A stretch of DNA of 10,285 nt from an uncultured Bacteroides sp. (lineage in GTDB: Bacteria; Bacteroidota; Bacteroidia; Bacteroidales; Bacteroidaceae). The translations under genes and the position numbers were made by a program. Below the pieces are notes generated by a model, which was not told the DNA's origin, ran no database searches, and saw only the letters and a list, made by a program, of their open reading frames with translations. Shown here one piece after another: positions 1-6,860 of this stretch; positions within the stretch are counted from its first letter, which is position 1; each line of letters starts with the position of its first letter. The stretch is from positions 1 through 10,285 of the forward strand of contig NZ_CAJTSC010000081.1 in NCBI RefSeq assembly GCF_910578895.1. Reading direction: 5' to 3'.

Positions 1-1004
1 TTTCCTTTGTATTCCTTCTCACTGATTTTATAGACTTTCCTCGTCATCTCTCCATTCATTTTCCGATAATAGATTCCGTATTCCAATCTTATTGTCCGTT
101 TTTCCGTATTATAATTGTTTAGATTAAAACAAAATTCAACAGAATCACCCATTTTTATTCTTTTTGTAAGAATCTTAAAGTCACCTATGCTGATATTGTC
201 ATTCAAACTCAGTCCAAACAGGTTCAATATCTCGTGATTCCCCTGCTTAAGCAATGTTCGGCATCCATGCTTGATAACCCAATCAATATTCTCTGATTGC
301 CCTTTCCATTTTTTAGCCAAAGCAATTACGATTTGTGGATTATCCTTTGAAATATCGTTCAGGTTATTGGCAACACTCAACCTTACAAACCTGGATGGAT
401 CGTTTTTCAGATTTTCCATAATCGGAATGATGGGAGCTGGATTTTCTTTTAATTTAGGCAATGACATCGCCCACGGCAGACGAGGTCTGCACCCTTCCGA
501 TGCAAGCCTCCTTACCCCCCAGTGCGGATGTTTTGACCAAGCCAACATCTGTTTCATCATTTCATCTTGATATTTCACAATAAAGGCATGGGTCACAAAT
601 TCGCAAGTCGTGAATTGCGTAATTCGCTCAATGGCTTTCACTGATGTCTCATAGTCCTCTATTCCATATCGCTCCACATAATGGTCCAAAATAACCCCAT
701 ATTCTAATGTCAGCAAATTGAAATTTTTATCGTCTATCTTTGAAAAATCGAGCAGTCTAACTTTTACACAGTCTAATAATTTAAAGATTTTCGCAACAGC
801 TTCTTTATACTCGGTTGGCATAAACTTGTGCAGAACAGTAGTTATGTGTGCAATCCGCTGCTTATAACCTCTGTTCTCCCATTCTTCATCCATAACTAAA
901 GTTACAAACTTGTCTACACTCATGTTCTGGAGAACAAGAGACAAGTCGTTGACAAACCTTCCAAAGAATGGCTTATCAAACATATTTTTAAAAGATTCTG
1001 CCAT
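1..1004 (-). CDS. alkC: AlkC-type DNA alkylation repair glycosylase, 3' part cut by window edge
   Basis: Open from ATG at 1004 to the window edge without a stop, about 334 codons. Residues 1-250 look like an alpha-helical HEAT-like repeat protein. Around residues 157-215 is the signature I associate with the AlkC/AlkD superfamily: SKHPHWGVRRLASEG, then RPRLPWA, then DPSRFVRLSVANNLNDI. From about residue 255 the sequence becomes beta-rich (ILTKRIKMGDSVEFCFNL), consistent with the C-terminal Ig-like domain described for one AlkC subgroup. These enzymes remove cationic N3-alkyl purines, and relatives can act on bulky adducts, without flipping the base. The gene lies downstream of the relaxase on the same strand, separated by 414 bp of non-coding DNA, which suggests independently acquired cargo. 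It could instead be host DNA if the element ends before it. The usual length is about 370 residues, so little is missing. Confidence 0.85.
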   Translation of the reverse strand, partial: MAESFKNMFDKPFFGRFVNDLSLVLQNMSVDKFVTLVMDEEWENRGYKQRIAHITTVLHKFMPTEYKEAVAKIFKLLDCVKVRLLDFSKIDDKNFNLLTLEYGVILDHYVERYGIEDYETSVKAIERITQFTTCEFVTHAFIVKYQDEMMKQMLAWSKHPHWGVRRLASEGCRPRLPWAMSLPKLKENPAPIIPIMENLKNDPSRFVRLSVANNLNDISKDNPQIVIALAKKWKGQSENIDWVIKHGCRTLLKQGNHEILNLFGLSLNDNISIGDFKILTKRIKMGDSVEFCFNLNNYNTEKRTIRLEYGIYYRKMNGEMTRKVYKISEKEYKG

Positions 1005-1133
1005 TACTTTTATCTTACTACTATACCATTTTCGATGTTGATTTCAATTTCATAGTCCTTTATATCCTTGATTCCGATGCCGCTATGAGTTCTTTATCTG
1101 CTTCGATATTCTTCATCTACAAAATAATACAAT

Positions 1134-1153
1134 GCTCCATAGCACGATGGAGC
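1134..1153 (-). terminator. Possible weak terminator hairpin
   Basis: GCTCCAT (1134-1140) and ATGGAGC (1147-1153) form a perfect 7-bp stem with a 6-base loop. Read on the minus strand it is followed by ATTGTATTATTTT, which is T-rich but not a clean run of Ts. It could end transcription coming from the relaxase or from the structured region before alkC. Confidence 0.35.
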
Positions 1154-1197
1154 GATTTATAAATGCAGAAGCACAAACTACTGATGCAACACTCGAA

Positions 1198-1309
1198 GTC
1201 GAAAGTCGTAGGAAACCTTGTGTACAGATGTAGAGGTAGCAGCCCATGCTGTATGCGTGAGAACCACTATGCAATCCCAGTACACTGGTGAATTTCCTAC
1301 GTTCTCGAC
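1198..1309. repeat. Long imperfect inverted repeat, candidate structured RNA or intron remnant
   Basis: Two arms close a 112-base structure: GTCGA (1198-1202) with TCGAC (1305-1309), and CGTAGGAAA (1207-1215) with TTTCCTACG (1293-1301). Inside, GTGTAC (1220-1225) pairs with GTACAC (1280-1285). The centre can form two more small hairpins, CAGC-CCAT-GCTG and TGCGTG...CAC/GCA. The layered pairing looks like a folded RNA or a cruciform. The strand cannot be decided, and I do not recognise the family. Confidence 0.45.
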
Positions 1310-1418
1310 TTACAAGAGAGCATAACGCTTCTTATTTTCTTATTTCTTGGAAAGAGTTGCCCCTATCCGAATGCAAAATTAGTTATTTTATTGATGTTTT
1401 GGATTATATAGAGCGTAA

Positions 1419-2822
1419 TTATAGCTTGAATCCTCTATTTTTTCTTGGCTCTTCCGCTGACTGTCGTAAACTTTGCCGTAATTTATTCCACTGTTCTTTG
1501 AACCATTCGTCCATCGACTGCTTGTTTATGGTCAGTATCAGTTTGCTATCATCGGTTGGATTCTTTTCCACCTTGAAAATATCATTCTTGATGTCAAACT
1601 TCCGTCTGTGTTCTTCGGAATAAATCCTGCCATTGCACCTGATAGCCTCTTTCTTGGTCAGGAGGCTCTCTATCATTTCTTTGGTGAAGCCGATGGCAGC
1701 ACACAATTTTTCCATTCTCAACATCTCCCTGAGCATCGGAAACCACTTGAAAGCCTTTTCAAGCAAGGTATTCAGCCGTGATATTTCCTTGTCTTTGGCT
1801 TCAAGTTCCTGATTGTGTATTCCTTGAAGATTACGAATCTGTTTGCCATGCTGTTCCTGCATCTGTTGCATACGGACTTTTAAATCGTCAATGCTTTTGT
1901 TCCGTTTGGCAATCTCCTGATGCAGTTCCACATTGCTATGCTCCAGCTCTTTCAGTTTTCCGCTGCCGAAAAGAGAACCTACACCGCTTGCTATGGCTGT
2001 GGCAGCATCGGTGGCTGCGCTTTTGAGCTTGTCGGTGCGTATCTCCGATTTTACCTGTTTGAGTTCCTGTTCGGCAAGTTCCACCTGTTGTTCTTTATGC
2101 CGCTTTGCAGCATCTATGCGTTGCAGTTCGGCTTTCTGTTTTTCAATGATGAAGTCATTGCGTTCCAGATGTTCTTTGCCAGTAACATTTTTTGATTGCC
2201 CACGTTCCATCATTAGAATGTCTGATGCCAAAGTCTGCATTTTTGCCATATCCTCGTCATTGAGTTTACGGCTCTTTCCTGTATCGTGGTTCATCCAGTC
2301 AAAAACAATATGGGCATGATAATTCGGCTTAAACCATTTTTCACCCACTTGAAAACTCTCTTTGTCTTCTGCGTCAGGTTTTTCACCCAGCCAATGTCCT
2401 TCGTCCTTATGCAGGAATATTTGGAGTGGCGTGATGCCCCAGCGTCTTTGGCACTCTTCGCCAAATTCACGCACATCTGCCAATGTGGTGTCCGCTCTGA
2501 TGAGCAACACTCCCTCACGGATAGGTGAACATCCTGCCACCTTGATTATTTTACCATTCTTTCCTTTGCGTTCCCGTTCTTTTTCCTGCATGGCACGTCC
2601 GGTCTTTTCCTTGACCATCCGTTTGATATTGTCATAGTGCGTTTGCAGTTCGGGAGTGCCGAAGTTCGGGTTTATCCATTGTTCGTTGTCGGCAGAAAGT
2701 TCGGACACAACATAGATTTTGGACACCCCGATGTTTCGTATATACTCGTCAGTCCTTCGGTTATGCGCCTCACTCGATGCGATGTTGCAAGGCTTTATGT
2801 GTATGCTTGATTTTGTTGCCAT
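1419..2822 (-). CDS. MobV/Pre-type relaxase (mobilization protein)
   Basis: This 467-residue protein would nick the element's oriT and lead the strand into the recipient through a helper element's secretion channel. The N-terminal MobV (Mob_Pre) relaxase domain covers about residues 1-220: HNRR at 20-23, an N-rich segment at 51-65 (NPNFGTPELQTHYDN), and the metal-binding motif with H138 (HKDEGHW) and H169/H171 (NYHAHIVFD). Coiled coils follow at about 222-262 and 290-355, with a small Ala/Gly segment (272-288) between them. A basic C-terminal part ends in RKNRGFKL. The ATG at 2822 puts the conserved HNRR at the usual distance from the N-terminus. The gene follows the hairpin-rich putative oriT, as expected for a mob gene. 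Fine subtype assignment is uncertain. Confidence 0.92.
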   Translation of the reverse strand: MATKSSIHIKPCNIASSEAHNRRTDEYIRNIGVSKIYVVSELSADNEQWINPNFGTPELQTHYDNIKRMVKEKTGRAMQEKERERKGKNGKIIKVAGCSPIREGVLLIRADTTLADVREFGEECQRRWGITPLQIFLHKDEGHWLGEKPDAEDKESFQVGEKWFKPNYHAHIVFDWMNHDTGKSRKLNDEDMAKMQTLASDILMMERGQSKNVTGKEHLERNDFIIEKQKAELQRIDAAKRHKEQQVELAEQELKQVKSEIRTDKLKSAATDAATAIASGVGSLFGSGKLKELEHSNVELHQEIAKRNKSIDDLKVRMQQMQEQHGKQIRNLQGIHNQELEAKDKEISRLNTLLEKAFKWFPMLREMLRMEKLCAAIGFTKEMIESLLTKKEAIRCNGRIYSEEHRRKFDIKNDIFKVEKNPTDDSKLILTINKQSMDEWFKEQWNKLRQSLRQSAEEPRKNRGFKL

Positions 2823-3031
2823 AGCTTCTTTTTTTGTTTACATTAGATTACTTTGTCCGCTTCCGTAACGGGGTTCTTAGGGGTAACCCATAAGCGGAGA
2901 TTGCAAAGAGAGGGTCACTCTTTGCTCGGGGTTCTCAGGGGTGAAACGCCCTGAGTGGGTCATTAGGGCAAAGCCCTAATCCCCTCGGGAGAGCCCACAA
3001 CTACGGAAGCGGAGCGTGTAGTTATAGTGGG
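2823..3031. other. Putative oriT: hairpin array between primase and relaxase genes
   Basis: The gap is GC-richer than its surroundings and packed with symmetry. A perfect 11-bp inverted repeat, CCGCTTCCGTA (2857-2867) and TACGGAAGCGG (3002-3012), brackets it. Inside are four hairpins: CTTAGGG/CCC(A)TAAG (2876-2894), GCAAAGAG/CTCTTTGC (2903-2925), CTCAGGG/CCCTGAG (2934-2955) and ATTAGGGC-AAA-GCCCTAAT (2962-2980). At the primase end GCCCACAACTAC (2993-3004) can pair with GTAGTT and GTGGGC (3018-3032). An 18-bp direct repeat with two mismatches occurs at 2869-2886 and 2927-2944 and overlaps the first and third hairpins. Position just upstream of mob and this architecture fit an origin of transfer; the nick site cannot be named. 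Confidence 0.6.
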
Positions 3032-3988
3032 CTATAACCGAAAGCCGTTCTTCTTTTTCGGTGGCTGGGTGTGCGTCTCTTTTACGGATTGGATTTGCCC
3101 TTTTCTTTCAGCCTGTTTCTGTAGGTATTCGTTCAAGTCCTTGCATTCGCTGTAGGTCTGCGAAGCGTCACGGATGTATAAATCCCTACCGTATTCCATA
3201 CGGATTTGCCGGAGTGCTTCCATCCCTGCACGGTCATTGTCAAAGAAACAATGGATGCGCTCGTAGCTACCCAAAGGATAGAGAGCCTTGCTTACATTCG
3301 ATACGGAGTTCAGCACAATGTAGTCCTGTCCGTCCAACTCCGGATAATTCGGGCAGCTCTCCTGTCTCAATGTCAGAAAGGAGAGGTAGTCCATGAATCC
3401 CTCGAACACATAACACGTTTCCCTCGCTTTTCCCGACTGTCTGATATGGGAGATTTCCTTAGGGGCTATACAGCCTTTGAAATAGCGGTTGCGAATCTCA
3501 TAGCCGCCCGATACATTAGGAAAGGCAATGGCGAAATACCGCCTGCCGTTGTTGGTGAAATGAGCTTCTCTGCATTCTCTTTTTGCCAGTTCCGTATTTA
3601 TTCCCCTTTCCTGCAAATAGGAGAGCAGGGCAGGAGAAGAGAGCGGTACAATCTCCAGTTGCTGGAAACTTGGCTCGGAAAATGATTGCTTGCCAAAAGA
3701 GAAAGACACTGGGCGGATGTGTGGTGTCTGTTCCTCAATTTTCTGTAAGATGTAGGAAATGCAGGTGGAACAATAAAGCTCCTGTGCCAGTTCGATGATG
3801 CCGCCACCTTTGCCGGGTGCAAAATCATACCATTGGTTACGTTCGGTATTTACCTTGAACGAGGCTTCGGTTTCTTCCCTTAGCGGTGATTTATACCATA
3901 GGTTGATACCCTGTTGCTTGACGGGAGAATATCCCAAACTGTACAGATAATCTGCTATCCTGATTTGCTTGGCTGTCTGTATATCCAT
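3032..3988 (-). CDS. Toprim-domain DNA primase of the mobilizable element (PrmN1-like)
   Basis: This 318-residue protein probably primes the complementary strand of the transferred or excised element. Residues 15-72 resemble the CHC2 zinc-binding primase domain (LWYKSPLREETEASFKVN, then WYDFAPGKGGGIIELAQ), but the usual Cys/His ligands are absent from the expected places, so this domain probably folds without zinc. The Toprim domain spans about 190-290, with the catalytic Glu in YVFEGFMDY (E196) and the acidic pair in CFFDNDRAG (D250, D252). A basic tail (KKKNGFRL) closes the protein. The ATG at 3988 gives a normal N-terminal helix before the CHC2-like part. The gene sits between the iteron-like gap and the putative oriT, the place of prmN1 in NBU1 as I recall it. 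Confidence 0.88.
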   Translation of the reverse strand: MDIQTAKQIRIADYLYSLGYSPVKQQGINLWYKSPLREETEASFKVNTERNQWYDFAPGKGGGIIELAQELYCSTCISYILQKIEEQTPHIRPVSFSFGKQSFSEPSFQQLEIVPLSSPALLSYLQERGINTELAKRECREAHFTNNGRRYFAIAFPNVSGGYEIRNRYFKGCIAPKEISHIRQSGKARETCYVFEGFMDYLSFLTLRQESCPNYPELDGQDYIVLNSVSNVSKALYPLGSYERIHCFFDNDRAGMEALRQIRMEYGRDLYIRDASQTYSECKDLNEYLQKQAERKGQIQSVKETHTQPPKKKNGFRL

Positions 3989-4036
3989 AAAATGATTGTT
4001 TTAGTAGTTGGTGAATTGATTTGTTTTTCTTTTCGC

Positions 4037-4185
4037 CCGTACCATTTTAAGAAGTACGGTCTGTATAACCACTTCACTAAATTGTCGTATATATAGAGTA
4101 CGGTAATAAAGTGAAGCGGTTTATCCATTCCTTGCATCACTTCGCTTTATCCTTAATATATAGACCCACAGAATAAAGTGAAGCG
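4037..4185. repeat. Iteron-like repeat cluster upstream of the primase gene (candidate origin/operator)
   Basis: A two-part direct repeat occurs twice, exactly 67 bp apart: ATATATAGA, seven variable bases, then AATAAAGTGAAGCG, at 4089-4118 and 4156-4185. Between them lies an inverted relative (minus-strand ATAAAGCGAAGTG, 4150-4138), and a weaker one, minus-strand ATTTAGTGAAGTG, is at 4082-4070. CCGTAC (4037-4042) and GTACGG (4054-4059) form an inverted repeat, and GTACGG recurs at 4098-4103. The cluster fills most of the 212-bp gap between the ATPase and primase genes. Conserved blocks separated by variable spacing suggest protein-binding sites. A replication origin or a primase-promoter operator are the main options. 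Confidence 0.6.
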
Positions 4186-4200
4186 ATTGCAGGTAACGGG

Positions 4201-5292
4201 CTAATAGTGGAAGTCGGGCATGAATGTGTATTTTCTGCCGTTCTCCTGCACTATCATCCGTTTGTTGCGAAGCATGGTGATGAGCGGCACCGCCTTTTGA
4301 TGGTTCAGCTTTACACCTATTGACGTATAGCTTTTGATTAAGGCATCTTCCAGTTCCTTGTAACCGTATTCCTCTTTCAGCCCGAAAACGGCTTCCAATG
4401 CGATACGGTGCTGCTGCTCGGTAATATGCCTGTAAGGGTCGAACTTTTCTTCCTCGGGTCTTCCCGGTTTCCTGCTTTCTGTTTTGTAACCCTCTATGAG
4501 TTCGGGCAAGGCACTGTCGTTGATGCGAAAGGCAAAAGGCTCGAAATCCATTGCCCGGATGTGCATGGCTGAAACATTGCTTATATCTCCGTTGCTTTTG
4601 TCTTTTTCCACCAGCAATACGGTTTCCGCCTTATTGTTCAACTCCGTGCCGATATGCCCTCTCGCATTCTCATCCCCTTTGTTCTGGTGCAGTATCGTAT
4701 GGATATGTATCTGCCTGTCGTCCGTCCACTGCATCAGTTTGGATATGATGCGTGTGGATTCGCCGGGGCTGTTGATGTCATATACCATGTCACGGATGCC
4801 GTCTATGATTACAAGACCAATGTCGGGCGTATTATAGATAGCCTGTTCGACAATCCTGATACGCTGTTCAGGTGTGTATTTTCTCAAGGCGAGAAACTCA
4901 AGGTTCTCATTATCCCTGTCATCAGGCAAGTCAGCCATCCGTAAAATACGTTTCATGACTTTCAGGCAATGATAAGGACTTTGCTCCGTATCAACATAAA
5001 GCACTTTCCGCTTCCCGTCGGAGAGTTCCGCTACATACCGCAACACTGTGCCATTCTTCAATGCGGCGGCTACGATAGCCGAAACATTGAATGTTTTTTT
5101 ACTTTTGGCTTTGCCGATGGATGCGCTGAAGTTGCCCAATGTCCCAATGACAGAACCATGCACTTTGAGGATTTCAGGTGCTTTCTCATAACTTTTCGAC
5201 AGACTCAAACGTGAGGCTTGCCAAAGGATTACGGCTTCTTCTGCCGATATGTCCTTAAACTCTTTCATATAGTCCATAGCCATTCCTCCCAT
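4201..5292 (-). CDS. RepA/RecA-like P-loop ATPase (AAA family, element replication)
   Basis: This 363-residue protein is predicted to be a hexameric-type ATPase or helicase working with the primase on the element's DNA. Residues 51-68 carry an unusual P-loop (GNFSASIGKAKSKKTF), followed by VLYVDTEQS (98-105), a Walker B strand ending in acidic D164 (LVIIDGIRD, 160-168) and a sensor-like stretch LHQNKGDENARGHIGTELNNKAE (201-223, including H202 and R211). This is the RepA/DnaB-like arrangement common in Bacteroidetes mobile elements. Residues about 290-363 look like a winged-helix DNA-binding tail. The first ATG overlaps the stop of the DUF3853 gene by one base (TAATG), so the two genes are translationally coupled. 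GGAGG at 5288-5284 sits 7 bases before ATG 5277, so translation may really begin at 5277 (MDYMKEF). Confidence 0.88.
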   Translation of the reverse strand: MGGMAMDYMKEFKDISAEEAVILWQASRLSLSKSYEKAPEILKVHGSVIGTLGNFSASIGKAKSKKTFNVSAIVAAALKNGTVLRYVAELSDGKRKVLYVDTEQSPYHCLKVMKRILRMADLPDDRDNENLEFLALRKYTPEQRIRIVEQAIYNTPDIGLVIIDGIRDMVYDINSPGESTRIISKLMQWTDDRQIHIHTILHQNKGDENARGHIGTELNNKAETVLLVEKDKSNGDISNVSAMHIRAMDFEPFAFRINDSALPELIEGYKTESRKPGRPEEEKFDPYRHITEQQHRIALEAVFGLKEEYGYKELEDALIKSYTSIGVKLNHQKAVPLITMLRNKRMIVQENGRKYTFMPDFHY

Positions 5293-5600
5293 TATTTCCG
5301 TCCTCCGGTTTTCTTTCCTGCCAGTTCAAGGGCAAGCTCCACATCCACGATAATCTTGCGTCCTATCTGGGTGATGGCTTTGTCAATCTTTCCGCTTTTC
5401 TTGATGCGGTTGGCGGTTGGCAGGCTGCACCCAAATAGTTTGGCTATGCCCAGTATTCCGTACACATACTTTCTTTCTGTGTCCGTAACGGGTCGTGGTT
5501 GCACTTCCGTTTGACCGGAAGCGTGTTTGCTCAGGAATATGAACTCTTCGCCTGTCATCTGCCAGACGGGTTTTAATAATAACTCTTGAAGATTTGTCAT
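5292..5600 (-). CDS. DUF3853-family helix-turn-helix protein
   Basis: This small protein of 102 residues I recognise as DUF3853 from its opening LLLKPVWQMTGEEFIFLSK and its core YGILGIAKLFGCSLPTANRIKKSGKID. The core reads as an excisionase/MerR-like helix-turn-helix (about 47-72): an alpha-helical IAKLFGCS, then recognition helix PTANRIKKSG, then a wing-like AITQIGRKIIVD. It probably binds DNA near its own promoter or the att/origin region, as regulator, excisionase or loader for the ATPase encoded immediately downstream with a one-base overlap. An 8-bp inverted repeat covers its start codon and promoter, consistent with autoregulation. The exact role of DUF3853 proteins is not known to me. 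Confidence 0.85.
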   Translation of the reverse strand: MTNLQELLLKPVWQMTGEEFIFLSKHASGQTEVQPRPVTDTERKYVYGILGIAKLFGCSLPTANRIKKSGKIDKAITQIGRKIIVDVELALELAGKKTGGRK

Positions 5601-5677
5601 CGTTCAATCTATTTAGCCGTTAAACAATCAGCCCTGCGCACTGGCTGTTATCTCTGTTCTCGAACGATGCAAAATTA
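5598..5677 (-). promoter_or_regulatory. Promoter and inverted repeat in front of the DUF3853-ATPase operon
   Basis: On the minus strand TAATTTTG (5677-5670) matches the Bacteroides -7 box TAnnTTTG; a TTTG -33 box is not visible. Immediately downstream GTTC-GA-GAAC is a small palindrome. A perfect 8-bp inverted repeat, CATCGTTC (5598-5605) and GAACGATG (5662-5669), joins the predicted transcription start region to the start codon at 5600, with 56 bases between the arms. It could be a two-site operator, or a 5' leader stem that hides the start codon. Confidence 0.5.
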
Positions 5678-5750
5678 GGTAGGGGAGTGAGTGGTAAGGA
5701 TGTGGTTGGCGTAAATAGAATATTTTATTATTTCTCTGAATATCAGACAA

Positions 5751-5784
5751 TAAAAATACCACTCAAAAATTAATTTGAGTGGTA
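5751..5784 (-). terminator. Rho-independent terminator of the nuclease/coiled-coil cassette
   Basis: TACCACTCAAA (5757-5767) and TTTGAGTGGTA (5774-5784) form a perfect 11-bp stem with the loop AATTAA. On the minus strand it is followed directly by TTTTTA. It lies 40 bp after the stop of the 6849-5824 gene and before the DUF3853 promoter, so it separates the two transcription units. Confidence 0.8.
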
Positions 5785-5823
5785 AAAGTGGTAATTTCGT
5801 AAAATATCAGGGCATATCACGGA

Positions 5824-6849
5824 TTATCGGAATATTGCGTCCATTTCTTTAGCGAACTTCTGGTTACTGTCACTTGGAAAATCGGAAACTGGCTCTTTGT
5901 ACTTTGACTTGTAGTAGTTCTCGTCAATATCCAACTGTTTCAGGATTATATTTTTCCATTTATCTCTGTCTTGTTTGGGCAGTCTTTCACTCATCAGAAA
6001 TATCAGGTAGCACACCCGTATCTTTTCCCTTGCCTTGATTTTTAATCCCTTTTCACAGGAGGATAGGTTCATGTTGGCATAGAAGTCCTGCGTTGCAATA
6101 TCTTCAAACTGTTCCCCCACACAGACTTTATGAATAAGCGAAAGTAATTCTGCATCGAAATATTCGGATTGCTCCTTTGGCGCATCCTGCTGTTTCTCTT
6201 GCTTGCTCGGTTCATCCGGCTTGTCTTTTTCTACGGGAATATATTTTGCCAATATTTCCATAAAATGGAAACTCAGTTTATAAATATCTCCGCAACAGTT
6301 CTCAATATATTGGAGAGATTCCTTTCTTGCCTGCCTTTCCAATTCATAAAGCCTGTCCAGTTCTTCTTTTTCCTTCTCATATTCAGCCTTGCAGCGTTCA
6401 TACTCCTTTTCGGCTTGCTTTTCTTCTGCTGCCGTATGTACCCTGTAGCCAATGGAATCATACCTGTTGTATGCTTCATTCAAAGGCTTGCTTAAATTTT
6501 GTGTAACTCTCAGCTGTGCTTCTATATCAGCGTCATATCTGCCAGCGAAGTTGTAGCACACACGAGAAATTATCTCATCATCAAACAATGGATGTTTTTC
6601 GTAAATCAATATGTTTTTCTCTATCTCGGTTCTCAGGCTGTTGAGAATCAGAGTATATTTTTCTTTCTGTTTGTCAAGCACCAGTTCAAGGATGGCGGCT
6701 TCAAAAGCTTTTGTGTCATTGTATTGCTTATAGAAGTCCGTGATGAATTTCTGCCTTTCAAAAGAGAAAGCATGGCTGATTATAAAGTCGCTGTATATCC
6801 GGTTGAGTTCGCCATATTGGGGAATCATAATCTGTATTTCTCCTGCCAT
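5824..6849 (-). CDS. Unrecognised coiled-coil protein, partner of the DUF1016 nuclease
   Basis: I do not recognise this 341-residue protein. It is soluble, with no signal peptide or membrane segment. An N-terminal helical part (1-135) is followed by a highly charged coiled coil at about 138-180 (EEKQAEKEYERCKAEYEKEK), a polar Lys/Glu/Gln linker (206-229), and a compact C-terminal domain (230-341) with a short helix-rich core (EKGLKIKAREKIRVCYLIF) and a polar tail ending DAIFR. Its start lies 11 bp after the nuclease stop, so the two genes are almost certainly co-transcribed from the promoter at 8202-8171 and ended by the terminator at 5784-5751. Shape and context suggest a sensor, adaptor or control protein for the nuclease. 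A general element gene of unknown role is the alternative. Confidence 0.75.
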   Translation of the reverse strand: MAGEIQIMIPQYGELNRIYSDFIISHAFSFERQKFITDFYKQYNDTKAFEAAILELVLDKQKEKYTLILNSLRTEIEKNILIYEKHPLFDDEIISRVCYNFAGRYDADIEAQLRVTQNLSKPLNEAYNRYDSIGYRVHTAAEEKQAEKEYERCKAEYEKEKEELDRLYELERQARKESLQYIENCCGDIYKLSFHFMEILAKYIPVEKDKPDEPSKQEKQQDAPKEQSEYFDAELLSLIHKVCVGEQFEDIATQDFYANMNLSSCEKGLKIKAREKIRVCYLIFLMSERLPKQDRDKWKNIILKQLDIDENYYKSKYKEPVSDFPSDSNQKFAKEMDAIFR

Positions 6850-6860
6850 ATACGCTTGGT

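Larger units (their letters stand above)
1005..1418. other. Gene-free stretch between alkC and the relaxase
   Basis: These 414 bp hold no convincing intact gene. They contain a 7-bp perfect hairpin (1134-1153), a long imperfect inverted-repeat structure (1198-1309), and an ATGCAAAATTAG 12-mer at 1371-1382. The 12-mer reads TAATTTTG on the minus strand (a TAnnTTTG -7 box) and also occurs in front of the DUF3853 gene. No matching TTTG -33 box is visible. A minus-strand promoter here would transcribe the structured region toward alkC. Confidence 0.5.

Noticed and set aside
1288..1623. Plus-strand reading frame of 111 codons
   Set aside because: It runs antisense to the end of the relaxase gene and through the structured gap; it has no recognisable domain or promoter, and the relaxase frame is clearly the coding one.
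2291..2518. Minus-strand 75-codon frame inside the relaxase gene
   Set aside because: It overlaps the relaxase metal-binding region in another frame and shows no independent domain.
4037..4185. CRISPR array
   Set aside because: There are only two direct copies with one 37-bp interval between them, partly conserved blocks and no cas genes; binding-site repeats fit better.
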